DNA from: Chitinophagales bacterium
GTDB taxonomy: Bacteria > Bacteroidota > Bacteroidia > Chitinophagales > CAIOSU01
Direction of reading: 5' to 3'
Length of the DNA: 64,000 nucleotides
Assembly (NCBI GenBank): GCA_026003335.1
Contig: BPHB01000001.1
Coordinates: forward strand, 704,591-768,590
Notes under the pieces: generated by a model
Seen by the model: the letters and a program-made list of their open reading frames with translations, nothing else
Database searches by the model: none
What the model was told of the DNA's origin: nothing
Part shown: piece after piece, positions 27,184 through 36,928 of the stretch
How positions within the stretch are numbered: the stretch's first letter is position 1
How the letters are laid out: each line of letters begins with the position of its first letter
Made by a program: the position numbers and the translations under genes

Positions 27184-28305
27184 ATGAACATCCCTTATGG
27201 CCCTCGGGCATATTTTAATTTCAGAGGTCATCCCGCCTTTGGCTCAAGTCTTCAATCCTGGCTGAAGCTTCTTTGGCGCTACCGCAGTGAGATAGCTTTA
27301 CCTTTTCTGCCTAAAATCATGTATATCACGCTAATTATTCTATTGAGCACTCCTGTGAGGCTTTATGAGCAGTTGCGCTACAATAAAAAAATTTGGCGCT
27401 ATCATCTCAGGGCGCCTGTATTTATTCTGGGTTATCCAAGAAGCGGCACAACTTATCTGCATTACCTTCTGAGTGCAGATTGCCGGTTTGGATACTGTGC
27501 AGTGTTGGAGAGCTTCATGCCGTGGATTTTCCTGAGCTCAGAGAAGTTGCTCAAAAAAATCATGAGCCAGTCTTTACCCGTAATCCATCCCATGGATAAC
27601 CTGAAATTGCATGCCACATCTCCCAGCGAGGAAGAGATGGCCCTCTTCTGCATGGGCGAAGAGTCTATGATAACCGGCTATGTTTTCCCGAAAAAGATTT
27701 ATTCCTGCTTCAAAAAGTATGTTTTATTCCAGAATAAGACCAGAGAAATTCTGGCCACCTGGAAAAGCAATCTTGCTTTTTTTATGCAAAAGCTCTGCTA
27801 TAAAAATGAGGGCAGGCCTCTTTTGATGAAAAACTCTTTCCATATCGGACGGGTGCGGGAGCTGCTGGAAATGTTTCCGGATGCAAAGTTTATCCATATA
27901 TATCGCAATCCCTATGCAGTGTATGCCGCTAATGTGCAATTGTATGAAAAAATGCTCCCCGTTCTTTCCTTTCATGAGGCTGATGTCAGGATTATTGAAG
28001 ACTTCATCCTCAGGTCGTATTCGGATATTTTCCGCAAATACAACGAAGACAAGAAAAGCATTCCGCCGAAAAACCTGATTGAGTTTTCCTATGAAGAGTT
28101 TACAGACAACCCCCTTCAGACTCTGGAAAGAATATACAATCAGCTCAACCTGGGCGATTTTGACCGGCTACTGCCTGTCTTTGAAAAGGCCCTTGCCGAG
28201 AGTGCCGGCTATCATTTCAATTCCTATACTCCCGACCCTGAACTGAAAGACAAAGTGTATGCTGCCTGGAAGCCGTATTTTGAAGCAATGGGCTATGCTT
28301 CCTGA
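27184..28305 (+). CDS. Sulfotransferase family protein
   Basis: About 373 residues with the PAPS-binding sulfotransferase fold. PVFILGYPRSGTTYLHYLLS is the 5'-phosphosulfate loop (GxPRSGTT), and DAKFIHIYRNPYAVYAANVQ is the 3'-phosphate motif (R-N-P, then a Ser/Tyr region). NLIEFSYEEFTDNPLQTLER is the usual C-terminal region of the family. A hydrophobic segment near the N-terminus (IMYITLIILLSTPVRLY) may be a membrane anchor. The acceptor, probably a lipid or surface sugar, is unknown. The ATG at 27184 was preferred to a TTG at 27112. Its stop is two bases from the stop of the convergent lipoprotein gene. Confidence 0.87.
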   Translation: MNIPYGPRAYFNFRGHPAFGSSLQSWLKLLWRYRSEIALPFLPKIMYITLIILLSTPVRLYEQLRYNKKIWRYHLRAPVFILGYPRSGTTYLHYLLSADCRFGYCAVLESFMPWIFLSSEKLLKKIMSQSLPVIHPMDNLKLHATSPSEEEMALFCMGEESMITGYVFPKKIYSCFKKYVLFQNKTREILATWKSNLAFFMQKLCYKNEGRPLLMKNSFHIGRVRELLEMFPDAKFIHIYRNPYAVYAANVQLYEKMLPVLSFHEADVRIIEDFILRSYSDIFRKYNEDKKSIPPKNLIEFSYEEFTDNPLQTLERIYNQLNLGDFDRLLPVFEKALAESAGYHFNSYTPDPELKDKVYAAWKPYFEAMGYAS

Positions 28306-28307
28306 AC

Positions 28308-28739
28308 TTATTCGTTCTTGGGCGCTAAGCTATCCATTATCTCGTCTGTGGTCTTTTCTATTTTACCTTCAAGATTTGCCCACCAGCTCTCAAATTCTTC
28401 CTTAAACTGATCAAAGTTTTTCTCGGTAACGGCTTCCAGTTCCTTTAGTTTACGCTCTACCTTTTCCCGCTGCTGATTCAGGGATTCACGCACATCATCC
28501 ACATTTTCCTGAACGTTGTCCTGTAACTCGTTTTGTTTTTCTTCTACTTTTTTCTGCAACTCCTCAATTTTTGCATCCAGCTCCTGCTTTTTCTTTTCCA
28601 ATTTTTCTTTGATTTCAGCTTTGCGCATTTCAAATGATGGCTTTTCTTTCTCTGTTGCCTGCTCAGATGACTTACTACCACTGTTGCATCCTGCCATCAT
28701 AAAAAATACGATCATTGCTGCGGATAATATTGTTTTCAT
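28308..28739 (-). CDS. Small coiled-coil lipoprotein
   Basis: 143 residues: a lipoprotein signal ending FFMMAGCNSG (Cys18), then almost pure charged coiled coil (about 35-125; for example KEKLEKKKQELDAKIEELQK) and a short tail. Function unknown. The composition and length resemble envelope spacer or Lpp-like proteins, but no known domain was recognised. Overlaps nothing and is convergent with the sulfotransferase gene. Confidence 0.8.
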   Translation of the reverse strand: MKTILSAAMIVFFMMAGCNSGSKSSEQATEKEKPSFEMRKAEIKEKLEKKKQELDAKIEELQKKVEEKQNELQDNVQENVDDVRESLNQQREKVERKLKELEAVTEKNFDQFKEEFESWWANLEGKIEKTTDEIMDSLAPKNE

Positions 28740-28990
28740 AGCAATAAGGTTTAAATCATTAAAAAACTACTCTTCAAGATAGTGATTTAGTTTTTAAATT
28801 CTTTGCGTGCGGGCAAAAAATACAAATAATTTCTTCCCACGCTTACAACAGCCGGCATTTGCTGCTGTTGTTGTATTGAATCGCTTTGTCCAAACACAGT
28901 CGCAGAATAATCATACGCAAGGGTAAGATTACAAAAGGTAAATCCGGATCTGATGCTTATCCATACTTAAGCACCCCCTTTGAGTTTAAT

Positions 28991-30940
28991 TCAACGTGGA
29001 ACAACCGGCAGGGCAATCATGGATGGCCAGGAAGCATTATGCTGTACACGCCATTCTGCATCCGGGCCTACGGGGGTAAAATGATCACGATCGGCACCGG
29101 ATAGACTGATGCGTATGCGATGTCCTTTCTTAAACAAATAAGAAACAGGTAAGAGCTCAAATGAAACCTCCTCTACCTTACCCGGCACCATCGGGCTGCC
29201 ATCTTTTCTCAAAAAGGAATGATATGGCAAATGCGGATCATCTTTATAGGGCGGCTGTTCTTCGCTGACCTTTCGGTGGAGTAAGCGGAACTGTCCTTCC
29301 GTAACATAGGTAGTCTTGCCGTTTTCGTCCACATCCTGCAAATAGACAAATAATCCTGCATCCGGTACGCTGCAGGAGATATAAAAAGAGACTATCGGCT
29401 GTCCGGTTACTTCCATTTCGTGCTGCAAGGGCTCGCTATCAAAATACGTAAGCTGCTGACTGCGCTCATGCCAGTCTTCATACACTCTGGGAGTATGCAA
29501 TTGACCGATCAGGGAGCGCCAGCGGCTTTTGGTGCCCGTGCCGAAAGTGGTATCTGTTTTAAAAACAGTAAATCCGGCCGGGTATGCCGAAGGAGTGTGT
29601 GAATAGGCGCCTGCCACAGCATCCGGTTGTACATCGTACAGTTTGTTGTCAGCCTGTAAATAAAAATGCCTGTAGGATACATTTTCCGGTGGCCAGGTAG
29701 AGGAGGCTTTCCAGCGCTCCTCTCCCACAGTGAAGTAGTGCACCCGCGGTTCTTTGTCAATACCGGTGTCTTTGCCTTTCAAATAGTAATCAAAAAACTT
29801 CAACACCTCCGCTGTTTTGTCGAAACCAGAAGCGCCTGGGTTAAAGGGGCTGCAGTTGAAATTTCCGCCATGCTCCCAGGGACCCAGCAGCAGCCTGTTT
29901 TGCGGATTTTGCAGGGTAAGAAACCGTTTTATTGCCGCATGCCCATACGCTCCGTCATAATAGCCGCTCACCGAATACACCGCTATGCCGGCATCATCAA
30001 TTTTTTTTGCATAGCTGTGCGGACTGAACACATCAGGGCCTGTCTGGCCATCCACTTCGGAAACGTCATCGCGAAAGGTCAGAGAGCGCACTCCGTCATG
30101 CACGTTCAGGTTAGCCTGATGATCGGGCAGAGCCTCTCTTTTTAGCACTTTTTTTTGGCCCTTCACCGGCTGCACACCTTTCACCAACAGGCGTATTGAT
30201 CCTCTCCTGGGCAATTTGTTGTTATCCAGCTTCTGGTTGGCAAATCCCCAGTTTTTAGTAAAATACTCCAGCTGCAGACCGCCCGGCATGGCAATATCAT
30301 CGTATACATCAAATAAGGAAAACATGGGCATCACGGCTTTCACAGCGGGATGCTGTGTAGTAGCCAGAAACTCGCTGGTAGTACCACTGTAGCTGATGCC
30401 TGTGGCCCCCACACGCCCGTTAGACCAGGGCTGGGCAATGATCCAATCCACTATCTGTGCTCCATCCTGTACTTCGTCAGCCGTCCACGGATGCTTACGG
30501 CTGCCGGTGCTTGCCCCCGACCCCCTGACATCCACAGCTACAAAAGCATAGCCACACCGGATTGCATCACGAATCATCCGGCCAGTTTTAGTGCTGAAAT
30601 TGTTGACAAACATGCTGAAGGGCCAACGGAATTTTGCCCCCCGCCAGTAACGGGTCTGATAGAGAATTGTCGGAATTTTTTCTCCTTCCTCCAGGTTGCG
30701 GGGCAATGAAAGGTTGATTGCAATTTTAACACTGTCGCGCATGATTAAATAATGCGAAGTGGTTTTTATCTTTTTATACTTCATCTGGCTTTTATAGTCA
30801 TAGGGCAGCGGCCCGGCATAGGTGTTTGCTGTGTCTGAGGGAATGTATTTTTTATTCTGCCGTTGTGCGGATTGCGCAATAGTCAGCAAAACGGGAAAGA
30901 CAATCAGCAAAGCGAGCAGGTAACACTTCTTCATTTTCAT
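28991..30940 (-). CDS. CocE/NonD family hydrolase (X-Pro dipeptidyl-peptidase S15-like)
   Basis: About 649 residues. A signal peptide (MKMKKCYLLALLIVFPVLLT) is followed by an alpha/beta-hydrolase domain: FVAVDVRGSGASTGSR, the nucleophile elbow GATGISYSGTT (Gly-x-Ser-Tyr-x-Gly, Ser near residue 180), RLLLGPWEHGGNF, whose His is probably catalytic, then the jelly-roll XPD/CocE C-terminal domain (KTTYVTEGQFRLLHRK, HRIRISLSGADRDHF). Such enzymes cleave dipeptides after Pro or hydrolyse esters; the substrate is not deducible. The frame also opens at an ATG at 30991, but the two Met codons at 30940/30934 start the signal peptide exactly. It follows the TrmH-type gene by 51 bases on the same strand. 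Confidence 0.9.
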   Translation of the reverse strand: MKMKKCYLLALLIVFPVLLTIAQSAQRQNKKYIPSDTANTYAGPLPYDYKSQMKYKKIKTTSHYLIMRDSVKIAINLSLPRNLEEGEKIPTILYQTRYWRGAKFRWPFSMFVNNFSTKTGRMIRDAIRCGYAFVAVDVRGSGASTGSRKHPWTADEVQDGAQIVDWIIAQPWSNGRVGATGISYSGTTSEFLATTQHPAVKAVMPMFSLFDVYDDIAMPGGLQLEYFTKNWGFANQKLDNNKLPRRGSIRLLVKGVQPVKGQKKVLKREALPDHQANLNVHDGVRSLTFRDDVSEVDGQTGPDVFSPHSYAKKIDDAGIAVYSVSGYYDGAYGHAAIKRFLTLQNPQNRLLLGPWEHGGNFNCSPFNPGASGFDKTAEVLKFFDYYLKGKDTGIDKEPRVHYFTVGEERWKASSTWPPENVSYRHFYLQADNKLYDVQPDAVAGAYSHTPSAYPAGFTVFKTDTTFGTGTKSRWRSLIGQLHTPRVYEDWHERSQQLTYFDSEPLQHEMEVTGQPIVSFYISCSVPDAGLFVYLQDVDENGKTTYVTEGQFRLLHRKVSEEQPPYKDDPHLPYHSFLRKDGSPMVPGKVEEVSFELLPVSYLFKKGHRIRISLSGADRDHFTPVGPDAEWRVQHNASWPSMIALPVVPR

Positions 30941-30991
30941 TTTTTTATGCCAAGAAGAAAAATACTTTTCAGAAGTTGCACGAGTGGGCAT

Positions 30992-31525
30992 TTATTTTTG
31001 ATGCACCTGCTTCCAGAATTCCCACACCACGATAGCGGCACTTACAGCAATATTCAGGGAGTGCTTGCTGCCAAACTGGGGAATTTCCACACTTGCGTCA
31101 GCCAGCTTTATCACCGCTTCGCTGACACCATGTACTTCATTGCCGAAAATCAATGCAAGCGATTTGTTCTGAGGAGCATTAAAATGCTGTAAAGGAATAC
31201 TGCAGTCTGTTTGTTCGGCAACTATGATCATACGGTTTTCTGCTTTGAGTAACAGAACAGCTTCTTCAGCAGACGGAAAGTATTTCCACGCCACGGTTTC
31301 TTCAGCCCCCAAAGCAGTTTTGCGTATTTCTCTATGGGGAGGAACAGGCGTAATACCACAAAGATAAATTGCCTCAACCCGAAAAGCATCAGCGGTGCGA
31401 AAGACAGCACCAACATTAAAGCGGCTCCTCACGTTATCCAGCACAATAATGCATGGATTTTTTTTAGCTTCTTTGAAAGCCTGCGGGGAGAGTCGGTTCA
31501 ACTCATCCCCAGTTAATTTCCGCAT
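30992..31525 (-). CDS. TrmH/SpoU-family RNA methyltransferase
   Basis: A 177-residue SPOUT 2'-O-ribose methyltransferase core without an extra N-terminal domain. Motif 1 is VLDNVRSRFNVGAVFRTADA, motif 2 is LIFGNEVHGVSEAVI, and motif 3 is VEIPQFGSKHSLNIAVSAAI, which form the trefoil-knot SAM site. It modifies tRNA or rRNA in the cytoplasm; the target cannot be told from the core alone. It lies divergently upstream of mutS (67 bases) and is probably co-transcribed with the CocE-type hydrolase. Confidence 0.93.
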   Translation of the reverse strand: MRKLTGDELNRLSPQAFKEAKKNPCIIVLDNVRSRFNVGAVFRTADAFRVEAIYLCGITPVPPHREIRKTALGAEETVAWKYFPSAEEAVLLLKAENRMIIVAEQTDCSIPLQHFNAPQNKSLALIFGNEVHGVSEAVIKLADASVEIPQFGSKHSLNIAVSAAIVVWEFWKQVHQK

Positions 31526-31592
31526 GGTGTTGGCATTTTAGGGAATCGCTAAGGCTGCAAAATTTCTATTTTTATCCGTCTGAAGAGAAAAA

Positions 31593-34211
31593 GTGAGCAC
31601 CTCAACGGATACGGCAGCCAAAGATACCCCGCTGATGCAGCAATACCACCGGATTAAGGCAAAATATCCGGATGCCATTCTTTTATTCCGTGTGGGCGAC
31701 TTTTACGAGACCTTCGGGGAAGATGCAATTAAAACCTCTGCCGTGTTGGGCATTGTGCTCACCAAGCGCTCCAATGGTGCAGCCGCGGATGTGGAACTGG
31801 CTGGATTTCCCTATCATGCTCTGGATACTTACCTCCCCAAGCTGGTTAAGGCTGGCTACCGCGTGGCAATATGCGACCAGCTGGAAGATCCCAAGCTGAC
31901 TAAAAAGCTGGTTAAGCGCGGAGTAACAGAGCTCATAACACCGGGAGTTACGCTCAACGATCAGATACTGGATGTAAAAAGCAATAACTACCTGGCATCG
32001 CTTTATTTCAACCGCGATGTTACCGGCATCGCTCTGCTGGATATCTCCACCGGAGAGTTTATGGTTACCCAGGGAACCCGTGAATATATTGACAATCTGT
32101 TGCAGTCATTCCGCCCTGCTGAAGTGCTGTTTGCCAAACACCAGCAAGAGATATTCAGGAGCGAATATGCAGAGCAGTGTTATTCTTATGCTCTGGATGA
32201 GTGGATATACAAAGGAAACTATGCCTATGAAAAGCTCATCCGCCATTTTGAAACTCAGTCGCTGAAAGGCTTCGGAATTGAGGACCTCCCCGAAGGCATT
32301 ATTGCCGCTGGAGCTATCATTCATTATTTAGGCGAAACCGAGCATGCCCACTTACAACATATCTCTTCCATTAACCGCCTGATACAGGATGACTATGTAT
32401 GGCTGGATAAGTTTACCATTAAAAATCTGGAACTGATTGAAGCAGCTCCGGGAGGACGCTCTCTGGTTGAGGTGTTGGATCTGACGTTAACGCCCATGGG
32501 CGGCAGGCTGCTGAAAAAATGGATCGTGTTCCCTCTCCGCGATAAGGTAAAAATTGAAGAGCGCCTGGCAGTGGTTGCATACCTAATGCAAAACTCGCAG
32601 CTGCGAGAGACACTCCGGCAACATATCCGCCAAACAGGCGATCTGGAAAGACTGATATCCAAAGTGGCCTCACGGAAAATATCCCCCCGCGAAGTGATGC
32701 AGCTGAAGCGCTCGCTGGATCACCTGCTTCCGGTCAAAGAAGCATGTGCTGCAGCATCCTGTGAACAACTCAACAAAATAGCCGACCAGCTTAATCCCTG
32801 TGAGTTGCTTCGCGAACGCATCGGAAAGTATCTGGTGCCAGAGCCTCCGGCAATGCTGCATAAGGGGAATGTTATTGCTGCCGGGGTGTCTGCTGAGTTG
32901 GATAAATTGCGCAGGCTGGTGCGTTCAGGCAAAGATTATTTGCTTGAAATTCAAAAACGCGAAGCTGAACGTACAGGTATCAGTTCATTAAAAATCGGAT
33001 TTAATCAGGTTTTCGGCTATTACCTGGAGGTCACTCACACGCATAAAAACAAAGTGCCGCCCGAATGGATACGCAAACAAACCCTCACAAACTCCGAACG
33101 CTACGTAACTGCGGAGCTGAAAGAGTATGAAGAGAAAATCATTGGAGCCGAAGAGCGTATCATGGCCATGGAAGAGCAACTGTTTCAGGAATTGATTCTG
33201 TTTATACAGGATTATATCCGTCCGGTTCAGGTCAATGCCCATCAGGCAGCGCGATTGGATTGTTTGCTGTCCTTTGCCGAGGCAGCAATTGCATACAACT
33301 ATTGTAAGCCGGAAATACACCAGGGGCTCACCCTGCAATACAAGGAAGGCCGTCATCCGGTAATTGAACGACAATTACCCCCCGGTGAAGCTTACGTGCC
33401 CAATGACCTGCTTCTGGACAATGATTCGCAGCAAATCATCATTCTGACGGGCCCTAATATGTCCGGCAAGTCAGCGCTTCTCCGCCAAACAGCCCTTATC
33501 ACCCTGATGGCTCAGGCAGGAAGTTTTGTTCCCGCTACTTCAGCCAGTATAGGAGTGGTAGATAAAATTTTCACCCGCGTAGGAGCCTCAGATAATATCA
33601 CTTCGGGAGAATCCACCTTTATGGTGGAGATGAATGAAACGGCAAGTATCATCAACAATATTTCTCCGCGCAGTCTTATCCTGCTGGATGAAATTGGCCG
33701 CGGCACCAGTACTTATGACGGTATCTCTATCGCATGGTCTCTGGCTGAGTATCTGCACAACAATCCTGTTGCCCACCCGAAAACACTTTTCGCCACGCAC
33801 TATCATGAACTGAATGAGCTGGAAAACCGATTTTCCCGCATCCGCAACTATACGGTAGCGGTGAAAGACACGGGCAACAAAGTGATTTTTCTGCGCAAGC
33901 TTTTACCGGGTGGCAGCAAACATAGCTTCGGTATCCATGTGGCACGCATGGCCGGTATGCCCAAAGCAATTATTGACAGGGCAAGTGAAATTCTGCGTGA
34001 GCTGGAACACAAAAGCATTGCCTCCGGCACGCAAAATACCGCCAGTCCTATACCCTCACCGGGCTATCAGCTGAGCATTTTTCAAATGGATGATACCCGC
34101 TATCAAAGGATAAAAGAAATACTGCAATCCATAGACATTAATACCTTTACTCCCGTGGAAGCTCTGTTGAAACTACAGGAACTAAAACAGATTCTGGAGG
34201 AGGGAGCCTGA
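31593..34211 (+). CDS. mutS: DNA mismatch repair protein MutS
   Basis: Recognises base mismatches and starts repair with MutL. 872 residues with all MutS domains. Domain I has TPLMQQYHRIKAKYPDAILL and the mismatch-wedge motif GDFYETFGEDA. The clamp/lever region follows. The ATPase has Walker A GPNMSGKSALLRQ (Gly near residue 620), TRVGASDNITSGESTFMVEM, Walker B SLILLDEIGRGTSTYDG and TLFATHYHEL. The start is a GTG at 31593; the family's N-terminus begins within 15 residues of it. The 3' end overlaps the convergent SRPBCC gene by 30 bases. Confidence 0.97.
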   Translation: MSTSTDTAAKDTPLMQQYHRIKAKYPDAILLFRVGDFYETFGEDAIKTSAVLGIVLTKRSNGAAADVELAGFPYHALDTYLPKLVKAGYRVAICDQLEDPKLTKKLVKRGVTELITPGVTLNDQILDVKSNNYLASLYFNRDVTGIALLDISTGEFMVTQGTREYIDNLLQSFRPAEVLFAKHQQEIFRSEYAEQCYSYALDEWIYKGNYAYEKLIRHFETQSLKGFGIEDLPEGIIAAGAIIHYLGETEHAHLQHISSINRLIQDDYVWLDKFTIKNLELIEAAPGGRSLVEVLDLTLTPMGGRLLKKWIVFPLRDKVKIEERLAVVAYLMQNSQLRETLRQHIRQTGDLERLISKVASRKISPREVMQLKRSLDHLLPVKEACAAASCEQLNKIADQLNPCELLRERIGKYLVPEPPAMLHKGNVIAAGVSAELDKLRRLVRSGKDYLLEIQKREAERTGISSLKIGFNQVFGYYLEVTHTHKNKVPPEWIRKQTLTNSERYVTAELKEYEEKIIGAEERIMAMEEQLFQELILFIQDYIRPVQVNAHQAARLDCLLSFAEAAIAYNYCKPEIHQGLTLQYKEGRHPVIERQLPPGEAYVPNDLLLDNDSQQIIILTGPNMSGKSALLRQTALITLMAQAGSFVPATSASIGVVDKIFTRVGASDNITSGESTFMVEMNETASIINNISPRSLILLDEIGRGTSTYDGISIAWSLAEYLHNNPVAHPKTLFATHYHELNELENRFSRIRNYTVAVKDTGNKVIFLRKLLPGGSKHSFGIHVARMAGMPKAIIDRASEILRELEHKSIASGTQNTASPIPSPGYQLSIFQMDDTRYQRIKEILQSIDINTFTPVEALLKLQELKQILEEGA

Positions 34212-34661
34212 AGCGGCTGGCCTTGTTTGTTTTTCGGCAATCTTTTTAAACATATGATAGTCCCACTGACTGCGGTTTTGCAGCAGCCCCTTTAAGAAAG
34301 GCATTGCCAGTCTGACCTTTAAATTTTTCGGGAATATTTTTACCCGATATCCTAATTCGGTAACATTTCCTGTACCCTCAAAACAAATCACCGAATGAGT
34401 TTTAAACTGCCTGTGCTCCATTTCAAGGGTTAAGCGCTGATGAGGCTCCGCCTGAAGCAACTTGTAATACACTGTTACATCCTCATCCTGATAACGAATG
34501 CGTAACCGGTACATACTCCCTGCCTGGCGGGGTGCGCCCATGACAATTTCTATAGACTGAAACCCTGATATCCACTGCGGCATCAGGCGCTCGTCCAGAA
34601 ATAGCTGATAGGTAAACCAGGAAGGATGATTAACCAGTACCCTGGAAGAAAAACTGTTCAT
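34182..34661 (-). CDS. SRPBCC (START/Bet v1-like) family protein
   Basis: 159 residues with the helix-grip pattern of polyketide-cyclase/START-like proteins: strands around MYRLRIRYQDEDVTVYYKLL, and SVICFEGTGNVTELGYRVKI, then a long C-terminal helix (FLKGLLQNRSQWDYHMFKKI). Such proteins bind hydrophobic ligands. Assignment rests on fold-like pattern only. The stop lies inside the 3' end of mutS (30-base convergent overlap). Confidence 0.65.
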   Translation of the reverse strand: MNSFSSRVLVNHPSWFTYQLFLDERLMPQWISGFQSIEIVMGAPRQAGSMYRLRIRYQDEDVTVYYKLLQAEPHQRLTLEMEHRQFKTHSVICFEGTGNVTELGYRVKIFPKNLKVRLAMPFLKGLLQNRSQWDYHMFKKIAEKQTRPAASGSLLQNLF

Positions 34662-34863
34662 ACCGGCTGAGCATACGTGAAAGACCTCTTTCGGGTTGCA
34701 GAGCCACCAAATATTTTCCTCTACACCATGCGCAGAAACAAACCCGTTTTTAAACTATTTTTCCGGCCAGATAAATTTTATCTTTCATGTGTGCTTTTTT
34801 TATTAATTTAGGCTCAATCTCCCTGGAATACAAAAATCATCTGAACAAAACTTTGTGAGTATT

Positions 34864-36420
34864 ATGAAACAATGGATGGTTATCCCCGCAATGTTTTTAG
34901 CAGCAGCACTAAGTGCCGCGCAATCTCCTAACTACAGCGAGCATGTAGCTCCTATTATTTACAGCAAATGCACCAACTGCCACCGTGCCGGAGGCATAGC
35001 TCCCTTTAAGCTGGAGTCTTACTCAGATGCCTATACCTGGAGCCCATTCATAGCATCGGCAGTAGCGAATCGGGTTATGCCCCCATGGCCACCTGATCCC
35101 AACTACACGCGGTTCCTGCATGAACGTATTCTCACGGAGGAAGAAATCAATACAATTGTGGACTGGGTAAATTCCGGTGCTCCGCGCGGCAACGCGGATC
35201 TTGAACCTCCGGTGCCTTACTTCCCTCCGGGCAGAATACTTCCCGGCACACCCGATTTGACTATCAAAATGCCGGTATATGAAAGCAAAGCCGATAATGT
35301 AGATGAATATGCCTGTTTCTCCATACCCTCAGGGCTCACAAAAGACAAATTCATCCGGGCTATAGAAATTGTGCCGGGCAATATAGCCATTGTACACCAC
35401 GTCATTGTATTTGCAGCTGATTCAGCCATCAACGACTGTACGATGTCTATACTGCTGGGGCAAACGCTGATGGGTTATGCTCCAGGTGCTCCGCCCACTA
35501 TTTTTCCAAGTGGTGATGAACTTAAACTGGGTATGAAACTTAAAGCAGGTAGCAACATCCTTTTGCAGATGCACTACCCCAAAGGGACTGCAGGCCAATT
35601 GGATAGCACTGTGGTTAATTTCTATTTCTACCCCGATGATGAAACCGGTATCCGGGAAGTGGTTTCAGGACCTTATTTGCAAAACTTTGTCTTTCCACCT
35701 ATTCAGCCTAACACGCTGCAAATCGTGGAAGGAGTCTATCTGGAGCTGGGTAATTCATTCCAGCTGGGAGGGCCAACGCGGGAAGACAAGTCGCTGCTGG
35801 CAGTTTTTCCTCATATGCACCTCATCGGAAAAACGATTGTCTCGTATGCAATTGACCCGGCAGGTGACACCATACCGCTTGTGCGAATTAATAACTGGGA
35901 TTTTGAATGGCAGGGCTTTTACTTTTACAAAAACCTGGTTAAAATACCAGCCGGCAGCCAAATGATTGGGTGGGGGCTTTACGACAATACCGTGAATAAC
36001 CATCATAACCCCTATCGCCCGCCTCAAACCATTACTGTGGGAGAGGCTACCACGGATGAAATGTTTTTAATCTCTTACCTCTCGCTCCCCTATCAGCCCG
36101 GTGACGAGAACCATGATCTGGAAAAGCTGATGTCCTTACCGGTGGCTACCAACAGACCCGAAAACATGCAGGCAGAAGAGCATATCGTGGTATTCCCAAA
36201 TCCCTCGGAAGGCAAATTCATTGTTGGCGGCCCTGACCCCTTTGATCACATGCTGACAGAAATTAAAGTAACCGATGCCACCGGAAAGATTGTACTCACC
36301 CAACGTACACGCACCGCCCCATTCCGTATTGATTTAGGCAATGTGCCGGATGGAGTTTACTTTCTGTATGTAAGCAACAACCGCACTCAGAGCAGCCATA
36401 AATTATTGGTGAGCAGGTAA
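34864..36420 (+). CDS. T9SS-exported protein with cytochrome-c site and copper-monooxygenase-like domain
   Basis: About 518 residues. After a signal peptide (MKQWMVIPAMFLAAALSAAQ) a haem c site CTNCH lies at 36-40. Residues about 130-430 resemble the copper type II ascorbate-dependent (PHM/DBM-like) monooxygenase fold: IAIVHHVIVFAADS (His-His pair), ILLQMHYPKG and VFPHMHLIGKT (further His ligands). The C-terminus (IVVFPNPSEGKFIVGG and onward) is a T9SS type A sorting domain. A haem domain fused to a PHM-like domain suggests a redox enzyme outside the cell; the electron path from haem to copper is my inference. A GTG lies at 34855 but the ATG at 34864 starts the signal peptide. Confidence 0.8.
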   Translation: MKQWMVIPAMFLAAALSAAQSPNYSEHVAPIIYSKCTNCHRAGGIAPFKLESYSDAYTWSPFIASAVANRVMPPWPPDPNYTRFLHERILTEEEINTIVDWVNSGAPRGNADLEPPVPYFPPGRILPGTPDLTIKMPVYESKADNVDEYACFSIPSGLTKDKFIRAIEIVPGNIAIVHHVIVFAADSAINDCTMSILLGQTLMGYAPGAPPTIFPSGDELKLGMKLKAGSNILLQMHYPKGTAGQLDSTVVNFYFYPDDETGIREVVSGPYLQNFVFPPIQPNTLQIVEGVYLELGNSFQLGGPTREDKSLLAVFPHMHLIGKTIVSYAIDPAGDTIPLVRINNWDFEWQGFYFYKNLVKIPAGSQMIGWGLYDNTVNNHHNPYRPPQTITVGEATTDEMFLISYLSLPYQPGDENHDLEKLMSLPVATNRPENMQAEEHIVVFPNPSEGKFIVGGPDPFDHMLTEIKVTDATGKIVLTQRTRTAPFRIDLGNVPDGVYFLYVSNNRTQSSHKLLVSR

Positions 36421-36928
36421 TATCAGGTAGTATAGATTAGGTGTGTCAATCTATGCAGAAGGGAAACCCCTCATAGTGCTTACAATTCCATGTCTGGACG
36501 TGCGGACAGCACTCCTTTCTCTGTATCACGGTGCAAAACCAGGTGCACGTCAAATACATTAACCGAAAGGCTATCACATCAAGGGCAGAAGCAATTTCGG
36601 AGTAAATGATTTAACACTGCCTGTGTAAATCCAGAAAAAACCAGCTAATGCTTTAGGCACTACATCAGGGCTGCATGATGGTCATGCCGTGCCGGCAGGG
36701 AATCTACTTTGCCTTCTTCTAAAACCGGAGACTTTTGCGAATTACTCGAAAGTAAAAGTGGATACAGCCCAAATTGCAGCTTCCTTATTCATCCTCCCGC
36801 TGTGTTCTCTCCTATCGGCAAAATAAAGTTTCCCACACCAGACGTTTTTCGGATTTACGCCCTACACAAAATCCGCTTATTTAAAACCTGTCAGCATTAG
36901 AGGGTAAGCTGCAGGTAACGCAGCGCCT
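36421..36928. other. Intergenic stretch, no gene seen
   Basis: Lies between the convergent ends of the monooxygenase-like gene and the locus B porP. A 63-codon plus-strand frame (36709-36900) has no signal, homology or spacing to support it. No tRNA, clear hairpin or repeat found. Confidence 0.55.

Noticed and set aside
36709-36900. 63-codon plus-strand frame in the 508-base gap
   Set aside because: No signal peptide, domain, ribosome site or promoter, and amino-acid make-up like random translation.
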